In this document: positions 29,550 through 35,925 of the stretch, in pieces
How the letters are laid out: the number at the start of each line of letters is the position of its first letter
How positions within the stretch are numbered: the stretch's first letter is position 1
Virus record (IMG/VR): IMGVR_UViG_3300010885_005330
Location: 1-35,925 of that record
Origin: a virus
Direction: 5' to 3' (one strand)
DNA length: 35,925 nt
Notes under the pieces: model-generated
What the model was told of the DNA's origin: nothing
Seen by the model: only the letters and a program-made list of their open reading frames with translations
The model's database searches: none
Program-made: the position numbers and the translations under genes

Positions 29550-29571
29550 GGGGGCTTCGGCCCCTGTTTTT
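29550..29571 (+). terminator. Intrinsic terminator, second of three
   Basis: GGGGGC, a TTCG tetraloop and GCCCC (29550-29564) are followed by TG and five T. The hairpin and its flank closely resemble those after the coat gene. Confidence 0.85.
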
Positions 29572-29582
29572 AAAGGAACATC

Positions 29583-30101
29583 ATGGCAAATACAAAACCT
29601 GTCGGCGTTGCTTTTAGCGACCCTGAACTGACTGCGGGTACTACTATTACCGGCGCGGTTATTGATTCAACATCAAAAGTTGCGTCTAATATTGCGAATG
29701 GTTTTTCTACGTCTATTCAGGGCGCAACCATTGCAACAACCGGAAACAGCGATGCTTACGTTATTGCTCAAACCGCAGGAACTATTACATCCGCAGTTTT
29801 TTCGGGTGTAGACGCTCTTACGGCAAACGACACTAACTACGTCACGTTTTCGATCACCAACCTTGGTCAAGCCGGTTCTGGCTCCGCTGCTTTGTTGGCT
29901 GCTACAGATGCAAATACCACTAAAGCAACAGGTGGCACTGCATTGGCTGCTAACACCGCGCGGTCTTTGACCCTTAACGGCACGGCTGCTAATCTAATTG
30001 TGGCTGCTGGCGATCGTTTGCGTATTCGGGCTGCTGCGTCTGGAACACTCGCCAATACGGTGACGTTCCCGACTTATCGCTTGAATTTTACGGTTGCATA
30101 A
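29583..30101 (+). CDS. Beta-rich structural protein, possible decoration protein (172 aa)
   Basis: AAAGGA precedes ATG 29583. The Thr/Ala/Ile-rich sequence contains AQTAGTITSAVFSG and TNYVTFSITNLGQAGSG, typical of a beta-sandwich surface protein. The N-terminus (TKPVGVAFSDP) resembles the 144-residue protein at 20317. Located in the coat gene region with its own terminator. Decoration is an inference. Confidence 0.75.
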   Translation: MANTKPVGVAFSDPELTAGTTITGAVIDSTSKVASNIANGFSTSIQGATIATTGNSDAYVIAQTAGTITSAVFSGVDALTANDTNYVTFSITNLGQAGSGSAALLAATDANTTKATGGTALAANTARSLTLNGTAANLIVAAGDRLRIRAAASGTLANTVTFPTYRLNFTVA

Positions 30102-30108
30102 ACCCAAA

Positions 30109-30132
30109 TGGGGGTTTCGGCCCTCATTTTTT
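30109..30132 (+). terminator. Intrinsic terminator, third of three
   Basis: TGGGGG (30109-30114) pairs with CCCTCA (30121-30126, one G-T pair) around TTTCGG, followed by six T. It is weaker than the preceding two but has the same position and flank. The next gene starts six bases further on. Confidence 0.75.
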
Positions 30133-30137
30133 AAATA

Positions 30138-30347
30138 ATGAACATTTATCTTAGCCACCCTGACCACGGCTGCAAAGTTGCCACAATGGAACTTGAAGCT
30201 GAATATGACGAAAAAAATGGCTGGACACGCTACAATCCAGACACGCCTTCGGACGCCGAAGTTGCGGCCCCACTAAACACACTGGGGACAAAGCGCAAAT
30301 ACACCCGTCGAACCGAAGTTGTTGAGGGTGCAACCGAAGGAATTTAA
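30138..30347 (+). CDS. Small conserved phage protein (69 aa)
   Basis: The protein begins MNIYLSHPDHGCKVATMELE, then EYDEKNGWTRYNPD, and ends with a basic Lys/Arg-rich stretch (GTKRKYTRRTEVVEG). Similar small proteins sit between coat and tail genes in related phages. There is almost no ribosome site; translation may depend on read-through from the terminated upstream gene. Function unknown. Confidence 0.72.
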   Translation: MNIYLSHPDHGCKVATMELEAEYDEKNGWTRYNPDTPSDAEVAAPLNTLGTKRKYTRRTEVVEGATEGI

Positions 30348-30349
30348 GC

Positions 30350-31066
30350 ATGGCTACGTACACCGCTGGCGATCAAATCAACCGAGCATTGCGATTGCTG
30401 GGCGTACTGGCTGAAGGTGAGACACCTTCGGCAGACATGTCAAATGATGCGTTGGTCGCGCTCAATCAAATGATTGATTCGTGGAACACTGAGCGCTTGT
30501 CAGTGTTCAATACGCAAGACCAAGTTTTTACATGGCCTGCTGGTCAGATTACGCGCACGCTTGGCCCAACAGGTGATTTTGTAGGCAACCGTCCAATTCT
30601 GTTGGACGACGCTACCTACTACCGTGACCCAGGCACAAACGTGTCGTTCGGCATTAAATTTATCAATCAGCAGCAATATAGTGGTATTGCGGTTAAGACT
30701 GTGACATCCACGTACCCACAGGTCATGTGGGTCAACATGGAGTACCCTAACATCACGATGACCGTGTACCCCAAGCCTACACGGGACTTGGAGTGGCATC
30801 TTGTTTCAGTGGATGAGCTAACGCAGCCAGCTACGCTGGCAACGCAAATACTGTTTCCACCAGGCTATCTGAGGGCGTTCAGCTACAACTTAGCGATGGA
30901 GATCGCGCCAGAGTTCGGTGTCGAGCCAAGCCCTCAAGTGCAGCGTATTGCTATGACTAGCAAGCGTAACCTTAAACGCATCAACAACCCTGACGATGTC
31001 ATGTCGATGCCTTACGCAATTGTCGCCACACGCCAGCGCTTTAACATCTACGCCGGTAACTATTAA
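30350..31066 (+). CDS. Tail accessory factor, P22 gp4-like (238 aa)
   Basis: The N-terminal AGDQINRALRLLGVLAEGET, followed by ALVALNQMIDSWNTERLSVF and QDQVFTWPAGQITRTLG, is the conserved signature of P22 gp4-type head-completion proteins. It is helical, longer than P22 gp4 (166), and ends in RFNIYAGNY. Copies would bind the portal ring and close the DNA channel. The stop TAA shares its last A with the next ATG. Confidence 0.9.
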   Translation: MATYTAGDQINRALRLLGVLAEGETPSADMSNDALVALNQMIDSWNTERLSVFNTQDQVFTWPAGQITRTLGPTGDFVGNRPILLDDATYYRDPGTNVSFGIKFINQQQYSGIAVKTVTSTYPQVMWVNMEYPNITMTVYPKPTRDLEWHLVSVDELTQPATLATQILFPPGYLRAFSYNLAMEIAPEFGVEPSPQVQRIAMTSKRNLKRINNPDDVMSMPYAIVATRQRFNIYAGNY

Positions 31067-32721
31067 TGAAGACGCCTATTCTTGGGTCGTCCTACGTAGC
31101 GCGTAGCGTTAACGCTGCCGACGCGCGGATGGTCAATCTTTTTCCAGAGGTTGTGCCTGAAGGCGGTAAAGAAGCTGCGTTCTTAAATCGCGCGCCAGGG
31201 CTGCGTTTTTTGGCAAGCATGGGTGATGGCCCTGTACGCGGGTTGTGGCAGTTTGGTGGATATGGCTATGCTGTATCTGGCGAAACGTTGTATAAAATTG
31301 ACAGCCTCTGGAATGTGACCGCGCTTGGTACAGTGGCCGGATCATCCGGCCCTGTCAGCATGGTAGACAACGGCACGCAGCTATTCATTGCGTGTAACGG
31401 CCCCAGTTTCATCTACAACAGCCTGACGTTAGAATTTAAGCAGATTACTGATCCTGACTTCCCTGGCGCGGTTACGGTAGGCTACATCGACGGTTATTTC
31501 GTGTTTAACGAGCCTAACAGCCAGCGTTTGTGGATCACTCAACTGCTTGACGGCACGTCCATAGACCCTCTGGACTTTGCAAGCGCTGAAGGCTCTCCTG
31601 ACGGCTTGGTGTCGATTATTGTCGATCACCGCGAGATATGGCTGTTTGGAACCAATTCGGTTGAGGTCTGGTACGACGCTGGCACATCGCCGTTCCCGTT
31701 AGCGCCCGTTCAAGGCGCGTTCAATGAGGTCGGGTGCAGCGCAGCGTTCTCAGTAGCCAAGCTAGACAATGGCATTTTCTGGCTGGGCGCTGATGCACGC
31801 GGTAAGGGCATCGTCTACCGTGCCAATGGGTACACCGCCCAGCGGGTGTCTACGCACGCTGTAGAGTGGCAAATCCAGCAGTACGCAAACATCTCAGACG
31901 CTATTGCGTACACATACCAGCAAGACGGCCACCCGTTTTACGTGCTGATCTTTCCATCAGCCAATACGACTTGGGTGTTCGACGTTGCTACTTCCTTGTG
32001 GCATGAACGCGCGGCGTTTATCAATGGCTCGTTCACCCGTCACCGTTCCAACTGCCAGATGGCGTATAACGGTCAAATTGTTGTGGGCGACCATGAACTT
32101 GGAAACATCTACGCATACGATCTAGATGTGTTCACCGACAACGGCGCTGTACAGAAATGGCTTCGGTCATGGAGAGCGCTGCCAACCGGCATGAACGATC
32201 TAAAGCGTACAGCCCAGCATTCGCTTCAACTTGACGTTGAAACAGGTGCTATTAGATCAAATGTAACTACGCCAATTGTAATTATCGATATTTCAAATCC
32301 AAATGACGATTTGTTAACCGAAGGCGGTGATTTTCTTGCGTGGGAATATATTGACCCAACAATCAGTGAAGTGTTGCTAACTGAAAGCGGTGATAATCTA
32401 ATACAGGAAGATGGAGGTCGACTTGTTTTGGTTTACAACACATCAGTTGGCGGTAAGTTACTGATTGAAAATGGCCTTGCAACAGCGACCGCTATTAACC
32501 CTCAAGTTATGCTGCGCTGGTCTGACGACGGCGGCCATACGTGGAGCAACGAGCATTGGCGATCTATGGGCCTGACAGGTGAGTGGGGGCGACGTGTCAT
32601 CTGGCGTCGGCTGGGCATGACGGTAAAACTGCGTGACCGTGTATATGAAGTTTCTGGCACAGATCAGACCAAAATAGCGATCATGGGCGCTGAACTTAAC
32701 GTAAGCCCAACCAATGCCTAA
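31066..32721 (+). CDS. Packaged-DNA stabilisation protein, P22 gp10-like, with an insert (551 aa)
   Basis: The protein opens with VARSVNAADARMVNLFPEVV and FLNRAPGLRFLASMGDGPVR, and includes NEVGCSAAFSVAKLDNGIFW and HSLQLDVETG before QVMLRWSDDGGHTWSNEHW. These mark the gp10 family that bridges gp4 and the needle or tailspikes. Between about residues 393 and 480 it carries an insert with repeated LLTE-G-D-L motifs. The DNA of this stretch (about 32240-32490) is more A/T-rich than its surroundings, so it may be a later addition. Confidence 0.9.
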   Translation: MKTPILGSSYVARSVNAADARMVNLFPEVVPEGGKEAAFLNRAPGLRFLASMGDGPVRGLWQFGGYGYAVSGETLYKIDSLWNVTALGTVAGSSGPVSMVDNGTQLFIACNGPSFIYNSLTLEFKQITDPDFPGAVTVGYIDGYFVFNEPNSQRLWITQLLDGTSIDPLDFASAEGSPDGLVSIIVDHREIWLFGTNSVEVWYDAGTSPFPLAPVQGAFNEVGCSAAFSVAKLDNGIFWLGADARGKGIVYRANGYTAQRVSTHAVEWQIQQYANISDAIAYTYQQDGHPFYVLIFPSANTTWVFDVATSLWHERAAFINGSFTRHRSNCQMAYNGQIVVGDHELGNIYAYDLDVFTDNGAVQKWLRSWRALPTGMNDLKRTAQHSLQLDVETGAIRSNVTTPIVIIDISNPNDDLLTEGGDFLAWEYIDPTISEVLLTESGDNLIQEDGGRLVLVYNTSVGGKLLIENGLATATAINPQVMLRWSDDGGHTWSNEHWRSMGLTGEWGRRVIWRRLGMTVKLRDRVYEVSGTDQTKIAIMGAELNVSPTNA

Positions 32722-33388
32722 TACTACGCCGAACATAACCAAGATACCTTCCGCACGGGTAGCTTTGGTCGAAGAAAACACGGGTTTAATTTCGCGTGAA
32801 TGGTTTCGGTTTTTAAACAACATATATGTTGTATCCGGCGGCGCGACATTAGGCATAACCCAGATAGTTAACGGTGGAACCGGCGCAAATAACGCAGCGC
32901 AAGCGCGCGCTAACTTAGGTGCGGGGGTTGGCAACGTTACACAAGTAAATGGAACTGGCACTGTCAATGGCATTACATTGACGGGCAATGTGACAACATC
33001 TGGTGATCTGGCGCTTGGCGGCGCGTTATCGGGCGTTAGCTTAACAAGTCAAATCGCGGGTATTTTGCCTATTGCCAACGGCGGCACAGGCACAGCCGCA
33101 ACTACTGTTGTAACTAAAAACGTTGACTTTACGCTTGCCAATAATGAAAAATGGGTTATCAACAATAAATCCGGTTCGACTTGTACGGTCACACTTCCCG
33201 CAGCGTCAGCTTGGGGCGGTCGATCAGTAACGTTTAAAAACTTGCAAGCACAGACGCTGGTATCGGCATCTAGCAACGTTGCGCCTATTGGCAGCGCCAC
33301 GCCAGGCACAGCGATTCTGCCTGCTACTGTAGGCGCATGGGCCACGCTCGTATCTGACGGTACAAACTGGGTGGTAATGGCATCATGA
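32714..33388 (+). CDS. Tail fibre/spike-like protein (224 aa)
   Basis: It starts eight bases before the gp10-like stop. After an attachment segment with ALVEENTGLISREWFRFLNN, the protein carries the fibre motif VNGGTGANNAAQARANLGAG and a second IANGGTGTAATT. It ends with a beta-rich tip (LPAASAWGGRSVTFKNLQAQ). Such NGGTG repeats are typical of trimeric phage fibres. It probably contributes to host recognition; no enzymatic domain is visible. Confidence 0.82.
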   Translation: MPNTTPNITKIPSARVALVEENTGLISREWFRFLNNIYVVSGGATLGITQIVNGGTGANNAAQARANLGAGVGNVTQVNGTGTVNGITLTGNVTTSGDLALGGALSGVSLTSQIAGILPIANGGTGTAATTVVTKNVDFTLANNEKWVINNKSGSTCTVTLPAASAWGGRSVTFKNLQAQTLVSASSNVAPIGSATPGTAILPATVGAWATLVSDGTNWVVMAS

Positions 33389-33924
33389 TCACAGTAACCT
33401 ACGGCAAAGGCTTCGGGCTGTTAGCAGAAACAGCAAAAGTTGCATTCCGCGAAAAAATCATGGTTGTACAAGACGGTATGCAAGCCCTGATTAATAGCGG
33501 CGCAATGCGGTCAACGCTTGAAGACTGCACGCTGAAACATTATTTTTCACCCAAAGATGAAAAATACGGCTGCTGCACCTACGCGCGGGAAATGATGATT
33601 CCCAAAGGAACGCTTATCATCGGCAAGATTCACCGCCATCAGCATCTGAACTTTATTGCCAAAGGTAAAGTCATTGTGTTCACAGAGTTCGGTCAAAAGC
33701 ACTTAGAAGGCCCATGTACTTTTGTATCTGAGGTAGGGTTAAAACGCGCGGTCTATGCTGAAGAAGATACACTATGGACAACCGTACACATGACGCAGTT
33801 CCAATCGGAAGCAGAGTTAGATAAAATCGAGCAAGAAGTCATTTCTCCCACATACGCTGAGATGGGTCTGATTGCTTCTGTTAATGATCTGCCTAAATTA
33901 ACGGCACAAGGGGAAAAATTATGA
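33385..33924 (+). CDS. Cupin-like phage protein (179 aa)
   Basis: The central part, KGTLIIGKIHRHQHLNFIAK, has H83, H85 and H87, which could bind metal. It continues with a second beta block (FVSEVGLKRAVYAEEDTLWT) as in double-stranded beta-helix (cupin) folds. The protein is often found beside tail genes. It is coupled on both sides by ATGA. The substrate or structural role is unknown. Confidence 0.82.
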   Translation: MITVTYGKGFGLLAETAKVAFREKIMVVQDGMQALINSGAMRSTLEDCTLKHYFSPKDEKYGCCTYAREMMIPKGTLIIGKIHRHQHLNFIAKGKVIVFTEFGQKHLEGPCTFVSEVGLKRAVYAEEDTLWTTVHMTQFQSEAELDKIEQEVISPTYAEMGLIASVNDLPKLTAQGEKL

Positions 33925-35111
33925 CATGGGGATTTGTAGCCATCGCGGGGGCCACGCTTGTTGGCGGCGCAATAGCTTCTAGCGGCGCTCAAAGCGCTGC
34001 GGAAACTCAAGCTAACGCCGCTGCACAAGCAGGCACAACAAGTCTTGAAGGCTTGCAGTTGCAATTAGCAGCCGACAAAGAGAACGTCGATAAGCAAATG
34101 GCGGCGCAAAAAGCGGCGCTAGATCAAACGCTGGCGGCGCAAAAAACGGCGGCTGATACCGGAAATGCGGTAGCTCAAAACATGCTGACCCAGCAGTTAG
34201 CAGCGCAGCAATCCGCGCTTGACCAAACGCTTGGCTTGCAACGTGAGTTGTATCAGAAACAAGTTGAAAATCTTAGCTCGTTTAAAGACGCGGGTGAGGC
34301 TGGGCAGGCGCGGTTAATGGATTTGCTTGGCTTGAGTGGTAACAAAGACGCGCCAGGCTACGGGTCAGCAACAACTACGTTTAAAGTTGAAGGGTTTGAC
34401 CCTAACACACTGCTTGACAGCTTTAATACGCAGCAGATGGAGCAAGACCCAGGCTACGCGTTTCGATTGTCTGAAGGTCAGAAAGCTATTGACCGATCAG
34501 CGGCTGCTAGAGGCGGTTTGCAATCTGGCGCTGCGCTGAAGGCTGCTGCTGAGTACGGCCAGAACATGGGTTCGCAAGAGTACGGCAACGCGTACAACCG
34601 ATTCATGACAACGCAAGCTGCACAAGCCCAAAATTACGGCAACGCTTTTAATCGCTTTCAAACTGAACGCGCTAATCAATTGGCTCCTTTGCAGGCTTTG
34701 CAGGCTGTCGGTCAGGCTTCAGCGGCTCAACAAGGGGTTGCTGCGGGAAATTTGTCGCAAGGGGCTTCGCAAGCTATTCAAAACTACGGCGCTGGTACTT
34801 CAGCCGCTTATGGTACGGCAGGCGCAGCGCAGGGTCAAACCGCAGCAAATTTAGGCGCAGGGTCTTCGGCGGCTTACGGTAGCTACGGTGCGGGGACGGC
34901 TAACATCTACGGCGCATCAAACCAAGCGCGTCAAAGCGCATATGGCACAAACACCGCTAACCAGATTGGTGCAATTACAGGCGCTGGAAACGCTATGGCA
35001 GCCGGTCAAGTCGGCGCGTCTAACGCGTATACAAATGCTATCGGCCAAGCTGGAAGTTTGTACGGTATGTACAACCAGAATCAGTTGCTGCAAAAATATC
35101 TCACGCGATAG
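33921..35111 (+). CDS. DNA ejection protein, P22 gp7-like (396 aa)
   Basis: It opens with a Gly/Ala hydrophobic helix (VAIAGATLVGGAIASSGAQS at 6-25). An Ala/Gln coiled coil with repeated AAQKAALDQTLAAQK units follows at about 30-115. The conserved RLSEGQKAIDRSAAARGGLQ comes near 181-200, and the end is Ala/Gly/Asn/Tyr-rich with AYGNAFNRF-like repeats. This is the architecture of phage DNA transfer proteins of the gp7 type. It probably leaves the virion first, helping the DNA cross the envelope. The next gene starts nine bases after the stop. Confidence 0.85.
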   Translation: MTWGFVAIAGATLVGGAIASSGAQSAAETQANAAAQAGTTSLEGLQLQLAADKENVDKQMAAQKAALDQTLAAQKTAADTGNAVAQNMLTQQLAAQQSALDQTLGLQRELYQKQVENLSSFKDAGEAGQARLMDLLGLSGNKDAPGYGSATTTFKVEGFDPNTLLDSFNTQQMEQDPGYAFRLSEGQKAIDRSAAARGGLQSGAALKAAAEYGQNMGSQEYGNAYNRFMTTQAAQAQNYGNAFNRFQTERANQLAPLQALQAVGQASAAQQGVAAGNLSQGASQAIQNYGAGTSAAYGTAGAAQGQTAANLGAGSSAAYGSYGAGTANIYGASNQARQSAYGTNTANQIGAITGAGNAMAAGQVGASNAYTNAIGQAGSLYGMYNQNQLLQKYLTR

Positions 35112-35120
35112 GAATTAGTC

Positions 35121-35925
35121 ATGGCACTTGACCCAAGTATTCCCCTTCAGGTACGGCCTGTAAACATTGACATGGCGCAGTTGTCGCCGATGAACACTAT
35201 GCTGGGCGCGATGAAGCTGCGCCAGCTAGAGCAAGAGGGGTCGCTAAACGCGATGACTTTGGCCGAACGCAAGGGCGTTAAAGAATACCTAGCCAGCGGC
35301 GCGGACATATCCAAGCCAGACGTAAAGTACAAACTTGCTTCTGAGTTCGGCGATTTTGGTCGGAAGATTGCGGAAACCGGCGCAAGTATTGGAAAAGCTG
35401 CAACAGAAGAACAGACACGTCGGACAGCGCTTACAGCGTCTAAAACACTTCAGTACCGCGACGCATTGCAAAATGTTGACACACGCGAAGACGCGCTTAG
35501 CTGGATTCAGAAACAGCAAGCCGATCCTGATATGGCCGGATCACCAATCGCCGATATTTCGATGATGGACGCGGCGCGTAAGATTCCGGCTGACCCTGCT
35601 GGGTTTGCACAGTGGAAACAACAAGCCACGTTGGGCCTGACTAAGTACACTGAAATGAACGCGCCTAAGTTTATGGCTCAAGATAGAGGCGCTACAGGAG
35701 GCATTACTGCTGTGCCAGGCATGGGCGGCCCTGCTACAACAGTTCCAGGCAGCGAATTTACAAAAACAATGACGCTGGCAGAAGAACGTGCAGCCAAAGA
35801 CTCTGCCAAGCGTATTCAACAAGAAGGCCAGCGGATCGGCCTAGACGCGCGGCGTGTGGGTGTGCTGGAACAAGACGCAGCGCAAAAAAGCGATCCTGCT
35901 TTTCAGCAGTCTATGGCGGCGGCCA
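35121..35925 (+). CDS. Ejection protein, 5' part of the gene split by the window ends
   Basis: The ATG at 35121 opens a frame that runs off the window end and continues in phase at base 3 (see 3-656), for 445 residues in total. The N-terminus (ALDPSIPLQVRPVNIDMAQL, then LGAMKLRQLEQEG) is typical of ejection proteins in related podoviruses, with a Gln/Ala-rich helical body. A GGAA lies seven bases upstream. It stands between the gp7-like and the 714-residue gene, the place of P22 gp20. Confidence 0.88.
   Translation, partial: MALDPSIPLQVRPVNIDMAQLSPMNTMLGAMKLRQLEQEGSLNAMTLAERKGVKEYLASGADISKPDVKYKLASEFGDFGRKIAETGASIGKAATEEQTRRTALTASKTLQYRDALQNVDTREDALSWIQKQQADPDMAGSPIADISMMDAARKIPADPAGFAQWKQQATLGLTKYTEMNAPKFMAQDRGATGGITAVPGMGGPATTVPGSEFTKTMTLAEERAAKDSAKRIQQEGQRIGLDARRVGVLEQDAAQKSDPAFQQSMAAA
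35803..35925. repeat. Terminal direct repeat, right copy
   Basis: Identical to bases 1-123. Removing one copy closes the genome to 35,802 bp and restores the split ejection gene. Confidence 0.95.

Noticed and set aside
1-35925. Lysogeny module, tRNA genes or insertion sequences
   Set aside because: I found no integrase or excisionase motifs, no CI/Cro-like helix-turn-helix gene pair, no transposase and no convincing tRNA cloverleaf. The small unknown proteins leave some room for an unrecognised regulator.

Overview
The window is one complete, circularly closing genome of a short-tailed, P22-like double-stranded DNA phage. The first 123 bases recur exactly as the last 123, so the non-redundant genome is 35,802 bp, and one virion gene (445 codons) is split across the two window ends. 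The head and tail genes are clearly P22-type: portal, scaffold, coat, gp4-like and gp10-like tail accessory factors, and a set of ejection proteins. The style of many small proteins and the moderate base composition resemble phages of aquatic proteobacteria. A freshwater betaproteobacterial host is my guess, not something the sequence proves. I saw no integrase, repressor, tRNA, CRISPR array or insertion sequence.

Layout. (1) 17.9-35.9 kb, continuing across the join to 4.4 kb, plus strand: small and large terminase, portal, receptor-binding and decoration proteins including a repeat-built beta-propeller, scaffold, coat, tail completion proteins, three ejection proteins, then membrane protein(s), a GTA-type holin and an M15 peptidase endolysin. 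(2) 8.06 down to 4.38 kb, minus strand: VRR-NUC nuclease, SNF2-like helicase and about nine small proteins. (3) 8.1-14.25 kb, plus strand: the replication block, with a RecB/Cas4-like Fe-S nuclease, a protein of unknown function, a family A DNA polymerase with proofreading domain, and a TTG-started primase-helicase. (4) 17.26 down to 14.28 kb, minus strand: a takeover-type operon of small proteins, including a NinX-like protein, a C5-methyltransferase-like protein and a 19-residue membrane peptide.

There are two divergent hubs. At 8.07-8.12 kb two sigma70-like promoters overlap at their -35 boxes. At 17.27-17.92 kb a roughly 650-bp non-coding region carries about 14 copies of a GGGTYA core in both orientations, a near-perfect LexA/SOS box, a 24-bp-spaced direct repeat, a G-quadruplex motif and an A/T tract; it is the best candidate for the replication origin and master control region. 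A bidirectional terminator separates convergent units at 14.25 kb. At 4.4 kb convergent genes overlap with no visible terminator.

The genes are packed through about twenty 4-base start/stop overlaps, mostly ATGA. Several genes under 60 codons sit within these chains. Three capsid-region genes in a row are each followed by a hairpin terminator of the same design, which suggests stepwise control of transcript dose. All functional names come from motif and family recognition by eye; no database search was run.
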